The translations under genes were made by a program, and so were the position numbers. Source: Porphyra umbilicalis (lineage: Eukaryota > Rhodophyta > Bangiophyceae > Bangiales > Bangiaceae). Taken from it: a DNA stretch of 64,000 bases. The number at the start of each line of letters is the position of its first letter. The first letter of the stretch is position 1. The stretch is from NCBI GenBank assembly GCA_002049455.2, contig KV918776.1, forward strand, positions 186,001 through 250,000, given 5' to 3'. Below, in pieces: positions 51,567 through 63,626 of the stretch. The notes below the pieces were generated by a model. It had not been told where the DNA came from. It did not search any database and saw only the letters and a program-made list of their open reading frames with translations.

Positions 51567-54474
51567 TTAACTCCTGACGTTTAAAGTATATATAATTGCG
51601 TGGGTATCAAGAACTTTCTCCGAGGACAGAATCGCCTGCGCACCGACCGATGCGCATCGGTTTGCCGATCTCAAGTGCAGCGAAAGCCATCGGCGATGCA
51701 CTGTATGCCCAATCGGGGCCCGCATCGGAAATCGCGCTTCGATGCGCTCGGACCAAATGAGGTCGATCGTCCCGACGACCTCGCCCACGGCCCCAATGGG
51801 CATGTAATAGCGCAATCCTTCCAATCCAAGGAGGCTCTTAACCCCATACTTTGACGGGGCATATCCAAACCGCCCCGGCCGGTCCTTAGCGGACATTGCC
51901 TGCTCGACATAGGCGAATGCCATCGGTTGGCCCTCGATGAAAATGAGAGCGTAGTGAAGCACAGCTCCAAACGTTGACACCGGGCGCTGTCAAATGGACC
52001 CGTCAGGCAACTCAAACTGTTCGGTTAAGTTAATTCGCACCAGGTAAACAGCTTCGTCGGCGGTGCTTGTCACAGTCCAAACCGACCTGTTGCGACCCAG
52101 CGATTTGGCCATAAGCAAGCTTAGCCCGGAAGTACTTCTTCGCTCTGATGATGAGGGGCACTCGGATTGCTTGTTCTTGATCAAGTACTGTCCGCATGCG
52201 CGTGAGCTCGTCACAAAAAAAGTTGGCGTCCGCAAAGATTGGGGGAAGTAAGGCGCAGTCCGGTCCTATAGTCTGGACCACGACGAAGTTACCACAAGGA
52301 AGCCCGTGAGCCGCGAACCGCTTGCCTGTTTTGCTTGTCCAGTCCGTGGAAAGACAAGCTTCGCCGAAATTAGTGACAAGTTCGGCCCTGCACTGCCGCC
52401 TTAAATTCTCCTCGAGACTTGCGTGGGGCTTCGAGTGGGATCGGATTAGCTTGCCGAGGGCCCCAATCTTCCGCTCCATGGGAAGTTGCCCCCGAAGACC
52501 CAAGCCGGCCCACAGGCTCGTAGAACGGGAATCACGTCCAGCAGCGAGACAATGGTGGACAGGAAGAGCGGAAGTCTTTCGATTGATCCGCGGTAGATCT
52601 TCGCGTAGTCGTTTGTCACAAAGTTCTTGATATCCTTGTCGATCGTCATACTCTCAATTTTAGAGACGCCCCTTGGCCGAAAAAGTAAGCAGCAAGCTCG
52701 GCACAGCGCCATGAACATATCATAGAACCCGCCAGGAATGCACCCGGCGAGGAGGACCTCACCCGTGCATAGAACGAAGTGCATCCAGTCAATTGTCTTA
52801 CACGCCTTGTCGTGCACGTCGATGTTGCAAAGAGACCTCGCTTGAGCGAGCGGCACCATCGGCCGAGCAGCACGGAGCTCCCGCCCCATAAGTGCAACAG
52901 CAGACTCAGGTATGATGTACGCTTCGTCATTGTTCTTATTGACCAGATTCAACCTGGCGAACAGCCTTCACATATGCTGTACGACGTTTAGAAGGATGAG
53001 GCATCATGTCGTACGGCGCCGCAGTAGGCCCCATCTTCGACATATCCTTGAGGTGGAGGTACGCCAATTGCATTGCAGGACTCGGCGCGAAAAAGAGAGG
53101 GTAGCCCTGGATGCCGTTTTTCTGCTCGATGCTCGTCTGGTACGCGATAGGTTTGCCCCCCGCGCGTGCGTTCTCGACAGCTGCTGCGTCTGCCGCCATA
53201 CTGGCTGCTGTCCGGCGCGGCGCGGTGGAGTTGTGCACCGAGAAAAGTGCCATGTTCCCCCTGCCCGGAGTGGGGTCGTTGAGGGGGTAGTAAGTGTGCT
53301 TCCCCGACGCAAGATAGACACCAGGGAACTTACGAAGCCAATTGTAGACGTAACTGTTCACACCCCTAGCATTGTACAGTTTGTCGCCACCTGGTTGGTC
53401 CGTCGTAAAGTTAAGAATTCCAGCCCTGAAAACTTGGGGAGACTTCAAGCCGGCAACTCTCAGCCCAGGAATGCCCTTAGCAAGCTCGTTTAACTCATCC
53501 ATGATCGGGTGAAGGAAGGATTCGAGGTCGACCGGGTGTTTTAGTGCGGGTGTCACCGCCACGAGAAGTTGGTACTTGTTCCTCGCGCGTTCGTCGGGGC
53601 TCAAACAAAGAGGGGTGATTGTGATTGGCCAGCCTTCGAACCCGTTCTGTTGCCAAAACTGGATGTAATCGGTGCCCAAGTTCATCGGCACAAATATGCC
53701 TCTGAGCACACCTCGGGCACAGAGGTAGCGGAATTTGTCACTATGGTAGTAGTCGTACACCCCGTCTGCCCCTTCGTCTGCTGCTCTTAGGGCCGCCGCC
53801 ATGTTCGCCAGCACTGATTTCTCGATTACAGGGTGTCCGAAAGGGTAGGCCAACCAGGACACGATAGACCAGTATGTGACTTGTTTGGCCGGCGCCCCAT
53901 TTTTCTTGTAGCGCGGTGAGCCGCAGGCGTCGCACGCGGTTTGTCGTGTGCGCTTGTGGGTGAATGCTAAACACCCGTCAATACAGCAGTCGACGGAGCG
54001 CGTCTCCAAGTTCACGCTTTCGTCGATAAAACGCTTTATGAGGTAGGGCGCTGGGTACTTGGCGCCGGAAGTGCTCAACTGAAGAAGATCAGCAACCGCT
54101 GCTTGCGTCAAGTTATGTTGAACCGTGTACGCATACAGAGCTAAGTCGGCTCTGCGATCTTTAAATTCAGCGACAGGGAGCCTGGCTTCGTTCGTGGAGA
54201 CCTCCGGCTGGTAAATTGGGGAAGGTGACGGTGAAATATGAGCTTCCAGTGCCGACTTTTGCAAGAATTCGGGTAGTGGAACGTCCTCCAGGTCTTCTTC
54301 TGAGCTTGAATCGCTACTACTTGTCTCACTTTGTTCCGGCGTTGCATCGGCGTCACATCGTCGGCCGCTGCCTCCTGGACCTCGCACTGCTGCGGCCTCT
54401 ACCCCGGCGTAGGACACAGACGCCCCTGGCGCGCCCATGTCTGACGGGCCACTGGCCGATATGGACTCTGGCAT
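51567..54474 (-). pseudogene. CACTA/Tnp2-type transposase, broken
   Basis: The first ORF (54474-52936, 512 codons) starts MPESISASGPSDMG. It carries a Cys pair motif CCIDGCLAFTHKRTRQTACDACGSPRY, then YDYYHSDKFRYLC, PITITPLCLSPDERARNKYQ and LKHPVDLESFLHPIMDEL. This is the wording of Tnp2/Transposase_21 proteins of CACTA elements, common in fungi and plants. The continuation shifts frame near 52950 (IDWMHFVLCTGEVLLAGCIPGG...VTNDYAKIYRGSIERLP). It shifts again near 52497 in a G-run (LPMERKIGALGKLIRSHSKPHASLEENL) and near 52080. An in-frame TGA follows at 51990-51992, then STFGAVLHYALIFIEGQPMAF. CACTA-type termini were not confirmed. The enzyme would move CACTA elements. Confidence 0.75.
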
Positions 54475-56328
54475 GACGTTGGGTTCGCATCCGGCTGTCC
54501 CGTCACCCTAGCGGCCTTGGGACAGGCGGCGTCGCTTCTCAGCTGCGTTACGCTTGAACCACATCGACCGAGAGACCGTCCTTGGTCCCCTGCCGTGCTT
54601 CCGCCAGAGGGTGTGGCCGTGCAGGACGGCGCGCCTTGAGATTCCCGAATCAGCGCGTCGATGCGCCAGCAGACCCGGGTTCCCGGGCGGGCCTGATAGT
54701 AGCACTGGTCGGGGGTGTCAATGGTGATCTGCACTCGCCTTCCTCGTGCGGATGACCCTGGTGCGACCAGGAATTTTTGCGAGAGCGTCATCACGGCCGG
54801 CCAATATGCCGGGTAAATGGCTCCGAGGAGGATCATCTGTACAGAAATGCCGGGTCAACCCTGCATTCCGAGTAAATAAACACTGCATATACCGAGTAAT
54901 TTTCCTGTAGGGAGGCGGTCATCCCGGAATGGACGCTGGCAGACGAGGTTATGAAAGTAAAATACGTACTAACCATTAAGCCAAGTCAGATGTGCTTATG
55001 CACGGCGGGCGCTCCCGGGGATAGTTATTCCAAGCAGTCTATCTTACACTCACCCTTTTTTCCCACAGGTGGTGCCAGGGCGCGCTGGCAGCGTCGGGGA
55101 GGTGTGGACGGCCGCGCCGGCGCCGGAGTGGGCGGATGAGGAGGCGACGTTGGCCCGCCTTGCCGTGAACATGTGCACGTGTTGAACTATCGCGCCACGA
55201 CGTCAATGACGCGCCTTTGATTGCATGGCCAAGGCCTCCGGGCGGCGTTGGACAACGCCTCGGCGGCGTTTCCAGACCTCCCCTTGGGGGTTGAGGGTCT
55301 GTGACGCAGTGGGTGGGAGCCAGCTGATCTCTTTGCGTCTGCATGTAGGAGGAAGCACCGGAGGGGCCGAGCTCAATCGCCTCTTCGTGATCAGGGCGAT
55401 GACGACAGCTGGGCTCGACAGGAGCTGCTAGTGTCACTCTCCGAGGGGATGGAAGCCGCGTCACTGCGGGGATGGGCGTGGTGGTGGTTGCCGCAGCACG
55501 TCTATCGAACCAACGGGTGCGATCGTCGCCGACCCCACTGACTGCCAGCATTGAGGGCAAACTCTTGGGAATCCAGACCGCATATCACACAATTAAGGTA
55601 ATTTTTGTAGCGATTGGCCGCTGTAAATATAGTAGAGGGAAATTTCTTCCTAAATTTGAACAACTCCCGACGACGACGGACTTAACGTCACAAAAGCGAG
55701 AAGACTCCTCTATTTCTGTTCTTCGCGCGGGGCCGCTCCGTAGGCACCCCAACGTACAGTACCGCTCGGTACAGACCTGCTCACATGTCCACAGCGCGTT
55801 GCCATCCGTGGCGCCGTGCCCGTGCGCCCACGCAGCGCATGCGCCGCCGCCGATCCAGTCTATCCGTAGCGCGGCACCCAGTGCGTGTCGCTCTCGGCTC
55901 GTGCCCCGCCGGGCAGGTGGCGCAGTCTCGCGTGCGTCCCTGCTGTTTACGTATGGCAATCGGAAGCATGTGGTAGCAGGTGTCAATCGTTCGGAGAGGA
56001 CCCAAGCGTCCGCTCCTATCGTCCATCATTGGATGTTGGCGCTGTACCCGTGCGGGCAATCCCTTTGGCGGGTCTACGTACTGACGCATGGGGTGGGTGA
56101 TTATGGACATGTCCAACCATTCCCCATCGGTGAAGGCGTGAGAGAGGTTGCGAGTCGTGGATACACTGCCAGCTTGAGCGGCCGTGGCGGTTCTGTTTTC
56201 CGCAGAGGATCGCGGAAAGAGGTCGGTACCACCCCACCATAGCCCTCCAGTTTGTCGAGCCATCATGGCACGCTGTCAGGTATCGGAGACGGCAAATGGG
56301 AGTCGAGCTGACGCTCTGTACAAGCGCC
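54475..56328. other. Intergenic, nothing recognised
   Basis: Related words ATGCCGGGT and ATACCGAGTAA recur at 54800-54905. The rest has only unsupported ORFs. Confidence 0.45.
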
Positions 56329-56335
56329 TATAAAG
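56329..56335 (+). promoter_or_regulatory. TATA-box-like site of the DOMON gene
   Basis: TATAAAG sits in GC-rich surroundings 177 bp upstream of the DOMON start codon, the right strand and a plausible distance for a promoter plus leader. Confidence 0.35.
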
Positions 56336-56511
56336 CCTGGCGCGACTGGCGCGGGTTGCTGCCGCTCGTCTACTGTATCCCATCGCCCACAGCTCCAAGC
56401 TCTCTGCCAGCCGTCAAGCCGACGACCGCTGGCGCACGCATTGCTGCTTGTTGACCGCAAAGCACCCGCTCGCCTGCCATCCCGTAGCTCGCGTCTCCTC
56501 CCGCTGCCGAG

Positions 56512-57312
56512 ATGGCCGTTCCTCTCCGGTCCTTCCTCGTCGCCACCTCGGCCGTGCTCGTGCTGCTCGTCGGCGCGGTCGCCCGCCCTGCGTCTGCCAT
56601 TGTGGCGGCCGACAACTCCAACTGCCGCGTGGTGGTGGCGGGCGTCACCCGCACCTACGGCCACTGCACGGAGATGCTCGAGCACCGGACGGCGGCCAAC
56701 GCGGCCGCCAACATCAAGATTTTTTGGGCGGTCAACGGCACGACCATGTCCGTCTTGTGGACGAGCAACAGCACGGGGTGGTCCGCCTTTGGCCTCACTG
56801 ACTCGCCCACCATGATCGCCCCCGCGGGGGGCCTCACCTTGGCGGTCGTCGGCTACTCCACGTCGACGGCGCCCGACGTCACGTCCGTCGGCATGGTCGC
56901 GCTGACCGCCAGGAGCCCGACCGGTGTCATCCCGCTGTCGGCGAACGACGTGACGGCGGCGGGCTACTACAACTTGGAGGCGCCGCGCAATGCCGACGGC
57001 CTCATGGCCGTCTCGTACGACCGCGTCCACTGCACGTCGCCCGTCTTGCACGATGGGGACAACTCGATTGTTTGGGCGGCGGGGCCGCCGCCGACGTCAG
57101 GGTTGGCGCTGCTGCCGCACGGGGCGGCCAAGGTCGGCACGGGCTTTGACTGGGTCACCGAAGTCGAGGAGGAGCTGTGCGCCGAGGGGGGGGGGGGCGG
57201 CGTGCCGCCGCTCGGCGGTACCTGCGGCTTGGTCAATGTGCCGGCGTGCGGCGCGCCGGCACCGGCGCCGCTGCCGGCGTGCGGCACGCCGCCGACGCCA
57301 GGGAATATCTAG
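56512..57312 (+). CDS. Secreted DOMON-domain protein
   Basis: 266 residues, no intron. A clear signal peptide (residues 1-29, hydrophobic AVLVLLVGAVA, likely cleavage after PASA) is followed by a DOMON beta-sandwich (about 65-190). It shows IKIFWAVNGTTMSVLWTSNS, GWSAFGLTDSPTMIAP, a GLTLAVVGYST strand and a GDNSIVWAAGPP strand. DOMON domains bind haem or sugars outside the cell and are found in cellobiose dehydrogenase-like and cytochrome b561-linked proteins. No transmembrane reductase follows here. The C-terminus has a Gly/Pro linker and three Cys-containing short repeats of the form P-A-C-G-(A/T)-P. Start ATG follows CTGCCGAG. It converges with the helicase gene, stops 300 bp apart. Confidence 0.75.
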   Translation: MAVPLRSFLVATSAVLVLLVGAVARPASAIVAADNSNCRVVVAGVTRTYGHCTEMLEHRTAANAAANIKIFWAVNGTTMSVLWTSNSTGWSAFGLTDSPTMIAPAGGLTLAVVGYSTSTAPDVTSVGMVALTARSPTGVIPLSANDVTAAGYYNLEAPRNADGLMAVSYDRVHCTSPVLHDGDNSIVWAAGPPPTSGLALLPHGAAKVGTGFDWVTEVEEELCAEGGGGGVPPLGGTCGLVNVPACGAPAPAPLPACGTPPTPGNI

Positions 57313-57612
57313 GGGGTGACGCGGGGGTCGGGTGACGGCCCGGGCGTGCGGTCGTCTGAAAGGCCAGTGAAGGCCGAGCGGCGTGCCTGCACGAGCGAAC
57401 CAATGATGACGACTGGCTGCAGTAGGGGGCAACCGCGGCACCTACGGTCGGCGGGCGTGCGGAGCGACATGAAAACAGCAGGCGTGGAAACGGCGACCGC
57501 GCAGTGCCACTGGCACGCTGTGGGCGGACACGATCGTCCGGCGCTTGGCCCAAAACTAAAGGGAAAAGTGTACCACTGCCTGCTTCCGACTCCGCCCCCC
57601 CCCCCTCCAGCC
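57313..57612. other. Intergenic between convergent genes
   Basis: 300 bp, with a C-run near 57597-57605. No gene. Confidence 0.5.
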
Positions 57613-57915
57613 CTACGAGTCGACCAGCATCCGCACGATAGCGTCGACAACCGCCGCGCCGTCCCCCCCCAGCACCTCCTCTGTCGGTGCGTCGCACTTG
57701 TGCGCGAGCAGCTCGTCGAGGCGCTCCCGCGCGGCGGCGACCAGCAGCGCGGTTTTGGCCGGCGCACGAAACGCCGCCCACCCATCCATGACAATCGTGC
57801 CCGCGTCGGCGCGCACGGAGAGGGTACCCCCAAAGAGCAGCAGCGCCGCGGGCGACACGGACGTGACGCCCGTTGCAAACGTTTTGGCCGTCGAGTAGAC
57901 CTTGGGCGGTGCCGA

Positions 57916-57946
<31 letters not shown>

Positions 57947-60900
57947 CCGCCCCTGCCGCCGCCACTGCGGCCGCCGCCGCGGTTCCCGCGGCCGCCGCGA
58001 CCGCCGCCGCCGCCTCCCCGACCGCCGCCGCCACCGCCCCGACCACCGCCACCGCCGCTACTGCCACCACCGCCCCCGCCACCGCCGCCGCCCTTTGCCC
58101 CCCCTGGCCCTCCGCGGTCGAGCACCCGCTTGGCGGCGTACACCAGCCACCGGCTCGGGAGCTCCCCCACGTCAAAGAGCACGCAGTCGGGGAAGAGGAA
58201 GGCGCGCGAGTAGTCGGCCGAACGCAGTTTGACATCCACCGCCCGCACCGCCTTGCGCACTGCCCCGCCGACCGACTCCGTGTACGAGTCCTCGGGAGTG
58301 TCTGCGCGGAGCACGTGCGGGTAGAGTGCCGCCGCGAGCACCGCGGCGGTGACCTTGGTCGACCCGGTGCGGCCGTTCCACTCGGGCGCCCGGTGCCACT
58401 CGTGGCGGCCACCGCCGGCGCCACGACCAGACGGGCGGCCCGCCGTAATGAAGCCCGCCCGCGCGACCGCGTCGGCCAGCTGCTGCACCGTATCACGCAC
58501 GGCGTCGAGCGTCCGCGAGGAGAGGCAGTTGGTCTCACAAAACTGGCGGGCGGCGCCCCAGTCGCCACCACCCCCGCCGCGCCCCCGCCCGCCACCGCCG
58601 CCGCCGCCCCCACTTTCCCGGATGGCCCGCCACGCCACGAACGCGGCAACGTCGGTCAACACGTCCGACGCGCCCGTCGCAAACCGCCGCCGCGCCGCCG
58701 CCACCGCCTCCCGCGTGCGCCCCGGGCCGAGCGCAAACAGCGGGCGGTCGGCGGCGAGCACCGCCGCCGCCGCCAAGGCCGTGTCCGCCACCCCAAAGAG
58801 CGCCCCGTAAATGGCGAGCTTCCCCAGCCGCGCGTCGACGGGGATGTCCGACAGGTGCTTGCCGAGGGCGGTGAGGCGCACCGCCTCGGCGCGGGATACG
58901 GCCACACCGGCGGCGGCAGGCGCGTCGGCGGCCGACCCGTGGCCGGCGCTGGCGCCGGCGCCGCCCGCCGTCGAGCCGGGCGCCGCTTCCAGCGCCCCGA
59001 GGGCGGCCAGGCGGCGGAGGGCCACCTCCACCGCCGACGCTGGCGGCGGGTCGAGCGCCCCCGCGAGCACCGCCCGAGGGTGTTTGGCCGGCTGCGCGGC
59101 GGCGACGCGGAGGACGAGTTGGTCGAGCGCAACGCGCGCCATCTCGGGGGTGCTGTCTTCAGCGAGCCACAACGCGTCCGCGTTGGCCGCCGCCGCGTCG
59201 TCGGCGGGCCGCCCACCGCCGTCGCCCGCCGCGGCCGACGGCGGCGGCGGCGGCGGGGGCGCGTTCCATAACGCTGCCGGGATGACGCGCACACACACCC
59301 CCGCTTGGGTGCGGCCGGCGCGGCCGGCGCGCTGCCGCGCCGCCGCACGCGACACAAACGCGTCGGCGAGGAGCCCCGCCCCCGCGTCAGCGTCGTAGCG
59401 CGCTTCCTTGACGCGGCAGCTGTCGATGACCGCCGTGATGTCGGCGACGGTCACAGACGTTTCGGCGACGTTGGTCGACACGACCACCTTGCGGCGCCCG
59501 GCGGGGGGCGCCCCAAACACCCGCGCCTGGTCAGACGGGGACAGCCCCGCGTGCAGCGGCAACGCGTGAAGGCGCGCCGCGGCGGGGCCCGTGGACAGCC
59601 GCCGCACCAGTGCCGTGATGTCGGCGACCCCCGACAGGAAGACCAGGATGGCGCCCGTCCCGACGCAGCCAGACAGGCTTGCATAGGCGCCGCCGGGCTC
59701 CCCACCCGGACACCGGAAGCGCCCGTGGCCGGCATCGTCGAGGGCGTAAACGACGTCCTCGAGGAGCTCCAAGTTGATCTGCGTCGGGTCAACGGAGCCG
59801 AGCGTCGCCCGCTCGTCGGGGGTGATGGGGGGGACAAGCTTGCGCTCCTGCCGCGCGACGCCACCGCCACTGCCGGCGGTGGCCGACGGAGCGCCGCCAG
59901 TTCGTCCAGCCGCACCACCTGGAGGCCGTGGTGGCACGCCAGACGGTGCCGTCCTGCCACTCCCCCCGCCGCTGTCATCATCGTCGCTGTCATCGGCGTA
60001 CTGCTCCCACGAGTCGTTGCCGTCATCCAAGTCGTCCCCGTCGCGGGGCGCCCGCACCTTGCGAGGCGCCAGCGCGACCGCTGACGGCACAGCCGAGCGG
60101 AACGCAAACGCGGTCGACGACGCGTCTGACGGCGCGCCCGACCCGACACCGCCACTGCCGTTGCCGCTACGGGGCCCGCCCGGCGGCCCTTTGCCGCCGG
60201 CAGCGGCCATTGCAGCCGCCCGGGACAAGCGTTCCTCCCGCGCCACCGCGGCGCGGCTGCGGGCGTAGCGGGAGCCCGGCCGCAAGCGGTAGCCCGTCAG
60301 CCGCACTGCGTCTTCCAAGTAGAGCTGCGTAACGGGGAAGGTACGGCCGGGGATATCGACGACCGGCACCGTTGAGCGGGGCGCCGCGGAGGCACCCTTG
60401 GTGTGTGCTCTCCTCCCACCTCCGACCACACCGATGGAGCCCGAGAAGTAGGCCCCGAGCTTGACCGCGTCGACGGTGGCAGACATGAGGATGACCTTGG
60501 CACGAGTGGTACTGGCCACAAGAGCGTCACGGAGCAGCAGCAGAATCAGGTCCGTGTCGACCGCCCGCTCGTGCACCTCATCAATTACCACGTGAGTCGT
60601 GCCCTCGAGGAGGTCTGCCAGTGCCCGCGGCGCTTCCCCATTGCGGTCGCCACCGGCGTCGGCGGCCGCCTCTTCGTCGGCTTCACGGTAGTTGGACAGC
60701 TGTCGCAGCAGCACGCCCGTCGTCACAAACGTGACGCGGGTCGCGGTGGAGACGGCCGACTCGCCGCGGATGCGGTAGCCGACCGAGGAGCCGACACGCT
60801 CGCCGCGCTCGGCGGCCACGCGCGTGGCAACGCTGATCGCCGCAATCCGCCGCGGCTGTGTCACAATGACCGAGACGGGGGCGCCTCCGGCAGACGCTTC

Positions 60901-62049
60901 GAGGAGAAACTGCGGGACCTGAGTGGACTTGCCTGGAGAGGGTGTGACGGCATTGGAAAAACCAGAGCGAGACACAGCGAGAAAGGGTGGCATGCAAACA
61001 TCCAGCCAAACAATGACGCCCAACCATAAACGCACGGAATACACAGCCAGCGAGTCAGTAGCAGCCCACCAGAACGAAGCAGAACGTGCTGGAGGCTCGA
61101 AACACTCGCACCTTCACACGCAGGCACCCGACATGCGCCAGATAAGACCACTTCCCCAACGTACCCGAACCCGTCATTCCCCTCACAATCGTCACGTCGT
61201 TGCCCGCAATCGTGTCCAAGATGGTCTGCCGGAGCGTCCACGCCGGCAGGCTCTGCCGCACCGCCACCATCTTGTCGCGCTCCCCCGCCGACTGCCGCAG
61301 CGGCGGAGGAGGGGGGCCGAGGCGGCCAAAGCGGCGGCCACCGCCACCGCCGCCGCCACCAGCACGCCGCCCGCCGCCCCCCCCCGGGCACCGCCGCCAG
61401 CGGGGGCGACGGCACCCGCCTTGCCTCCACCCCTCCCGCTCGCAGCGGCGCCGTCGGCAGCCGACGCAACCGCCGTTGCCGTTGCCGTTGCGATCACCGC
61501 ACGCTGCGTCGTTGCGGCAGCGGCCATCAGCTCCTCCTCTGTCGCGCCCGCCAAGAACGTTAGGAGCTCGTGGACGATGGGGGTGCCCGCGGCACTGGCG
61601 TCGCCCGACGCGGCATACAAGCCGCGCGTGTGTGCGGCGGCCGCACGCGTCGCTGCCCGCCGCGCCGCCGCGGGCGCTCTAGGCGCGCGCAGGTACACAA
61701 CGGGGGGCGTCGCGGGGTAAGTGCCCGCCGCGTCAATGAGCACCAGCGCCGCAGGGGCTGTGGCCGCCACATCGCCGCCGTCGCCGCAGTCGCCAACCGC
61801 CGCCGCCACCGCCGTCGGGTGGATGCCGAGTGCGGGCAGGCCGGCGGGGAGGTGCACGGTCAGCGCAAAGACCGGGCGCACGCCGGGGGCGGACGTCGAC
61901 GGCGGGATGCCCACGTCGCCGACGGTCGGGAACCACGGGGCGAGGTCCCCCGCGCCAACCTCCACGCACGCATCCCCGTAAATGGCGGAGAGGGCAGCGA
62001 GCTCCCCGTCGCGCTCCTCGGCAAGCGCCGCCGCTGCGTCACTGCCAGC

Positions 62050-62083
<34 letters not shown>

Positions 62084-63626
62084 GCCGCCGCCGCCGCGCC
62101 ACCATCACCACCGCCCCCCTCACCCCCAACTGCGCCCACCAGGCGCCGGTACAGCAGCGCGAGGGCGGCGGTCGGCACCCCCCCCGCCGACCGCACCGCC
62201 CGCTCCGCGTTGGCGCGCGACGTGGCGAGCGCGCCCGCGAGCGCCGCGAGCAACGCTCCGTCTGCCGCCGCCGCCGCCGCCGACGTGACGCCGCCCGCAC
62301 CAAAGCGCACCACCTCCACGTCGGGGGTGGGCGCAAACGCGGGCGGCAGCTCCGCATCGTCAAGCGTCAAGCACAGGCGCTCGACGGCGGCGCCGAGCGG
62401 CGCGCCGGCCGTCGCCACCGCTGCCGCGCGCGCGTCAGACGGGGCAAAGCCCATCGCGCCCAGCCGCCGCACCACGGCCGCCACCGCCGGGTCGTCGCTG
62501 GCGAGCGCCGCAGCGGCGGCCGCGACGGAAGTGCCGGCCACGCCGGCGCCCCCACCGGCGGGGCCCCCCGACCGCAGCAGCACGTCTTCAATGAGCTGCC
62601 GCGACTCGGCCGACACGGCGAGGCCCGCGGTGACTTCCCGCTTCTCCCGCGCCTCGCGGGCGGCGGTGATGCGCTCGCGCGTTTCGCGGCGCTCCGCGGC
62701 AACGGCGCGGGACGCATCGGCGGCCGCGGCGGCGGTGTCAGCGTTGCGCCACGCATCCCGGTGTTCGGGGGGGAGCGCCCGCTCCAGCGGTTTGCCCCGC
62801 TCGACAATGTGGAGAGTGGCGAGCGCGGCCGCCTCGTCCGAATCCTGGTAGCCGCCCGTGATGGCTTTGGCAGCGTCGGGGCCGCTAGATTTCTTGTTTG
62901 GCTTGCGTCGCCCAGGGGGAATGATGCAAATGCGGCTACCAGGGGGGGCGTTGTTGGCATCTTTGATGCTGCGTCGGTGTCAAGGTCAGCCGTAAGGGGA
63001 GCGCGGAGTAGATGAGGAGCAAAGAACTCAGTGAAAAAGGGTGCGGACGATGTCGAAGAGGGACACCAACGCAGGACGTGTCAGCGAATGCGCTCAACAA
63101 TAGCACCCATGCTACGACACCGGGCACAAGCTCCTCTCGGGCGCCGCGTCCACCAAAACCCCGAGGGATCTGGGCCGGCCAGGCCCCTCCCCGCTCCCGC
63201 ACCCGACTCAGACGAAAAAGATAAAAGCCACACATACAATGCCCGCTTGCGGTTGTTCTTCTCACACCACTCGTTGAGGAAGTCACTGGGCTGCTTGCCG
63301 AGCCATTTGGACGGCTTGGGTTTGGGAACCGCCCGCGGCTTGCCGCCCGATGCGGCAGCGGCTTCGGCTTCGGCCTCCTCCTCTGGGTCCACTGCCGACG
63401 CGGTCGCAGCGGCGGCCGCCTTTTTGGCCGCCCGGCTGCTGCTCGAGCCCCCACCAAAGACGATGTCAACGTCGTCGGCCGCGGACTTGCCGCCGCCGCG
63501 CGACGACGAGCCGGCGGCGGGCGTGGTGCCCGGCTTGTTCTTTTTGGCACCGACAGTGCCGCCGGCATTGGTGGAAAGCGAAGAGACGACGGCACCACCA
63601 GGGCCCGTGCGGCCACGCCTGCCCAT
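57613..63626 (-). CDS. DExH-box RNA helicase with UBA and RWD domains (DHX57/DHX29, plant DExH4/DExH7 type)
   Basis: Three exons: 63626-63238, 62968-61165 and 60932-57613, with introns of 269 and 232 bp (GTATGT...CAG and GTACGT...CAG) in matching phases. Exon 1 ends with the LNEWCEKNNRKR motif. Exon 2 has ALATLHIVERGKPLERALPPEHRDAW, a UBA domain (about 285-330) and an RWD domain (begins ELAALSAIYGD). The motor has GKST, TQPRRIAAISVATRVA, DEVH, SAT, STNVAETSVTVADI and QRAGRAGR, then an HA2 region (LGKHLSDIPVDARLGKL) and an OB-like C-terminus split by a Gly/Arg-rich insert (57905-58110). In exon 2 the frame is lost at a C6 run (61311-61316). One more C restores it and gives exactly 1837 residues. 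Related proteins act on ribosomes and structured mRNAs. Confidence 0.9.

Noticed and set aside
57316-59271. 651-codon ORF antisense to the DExH helicase, and similar ones at 61570-63015
   Set aside because: Shadows of a GC-rich gene with clear motifs on the minus strand.
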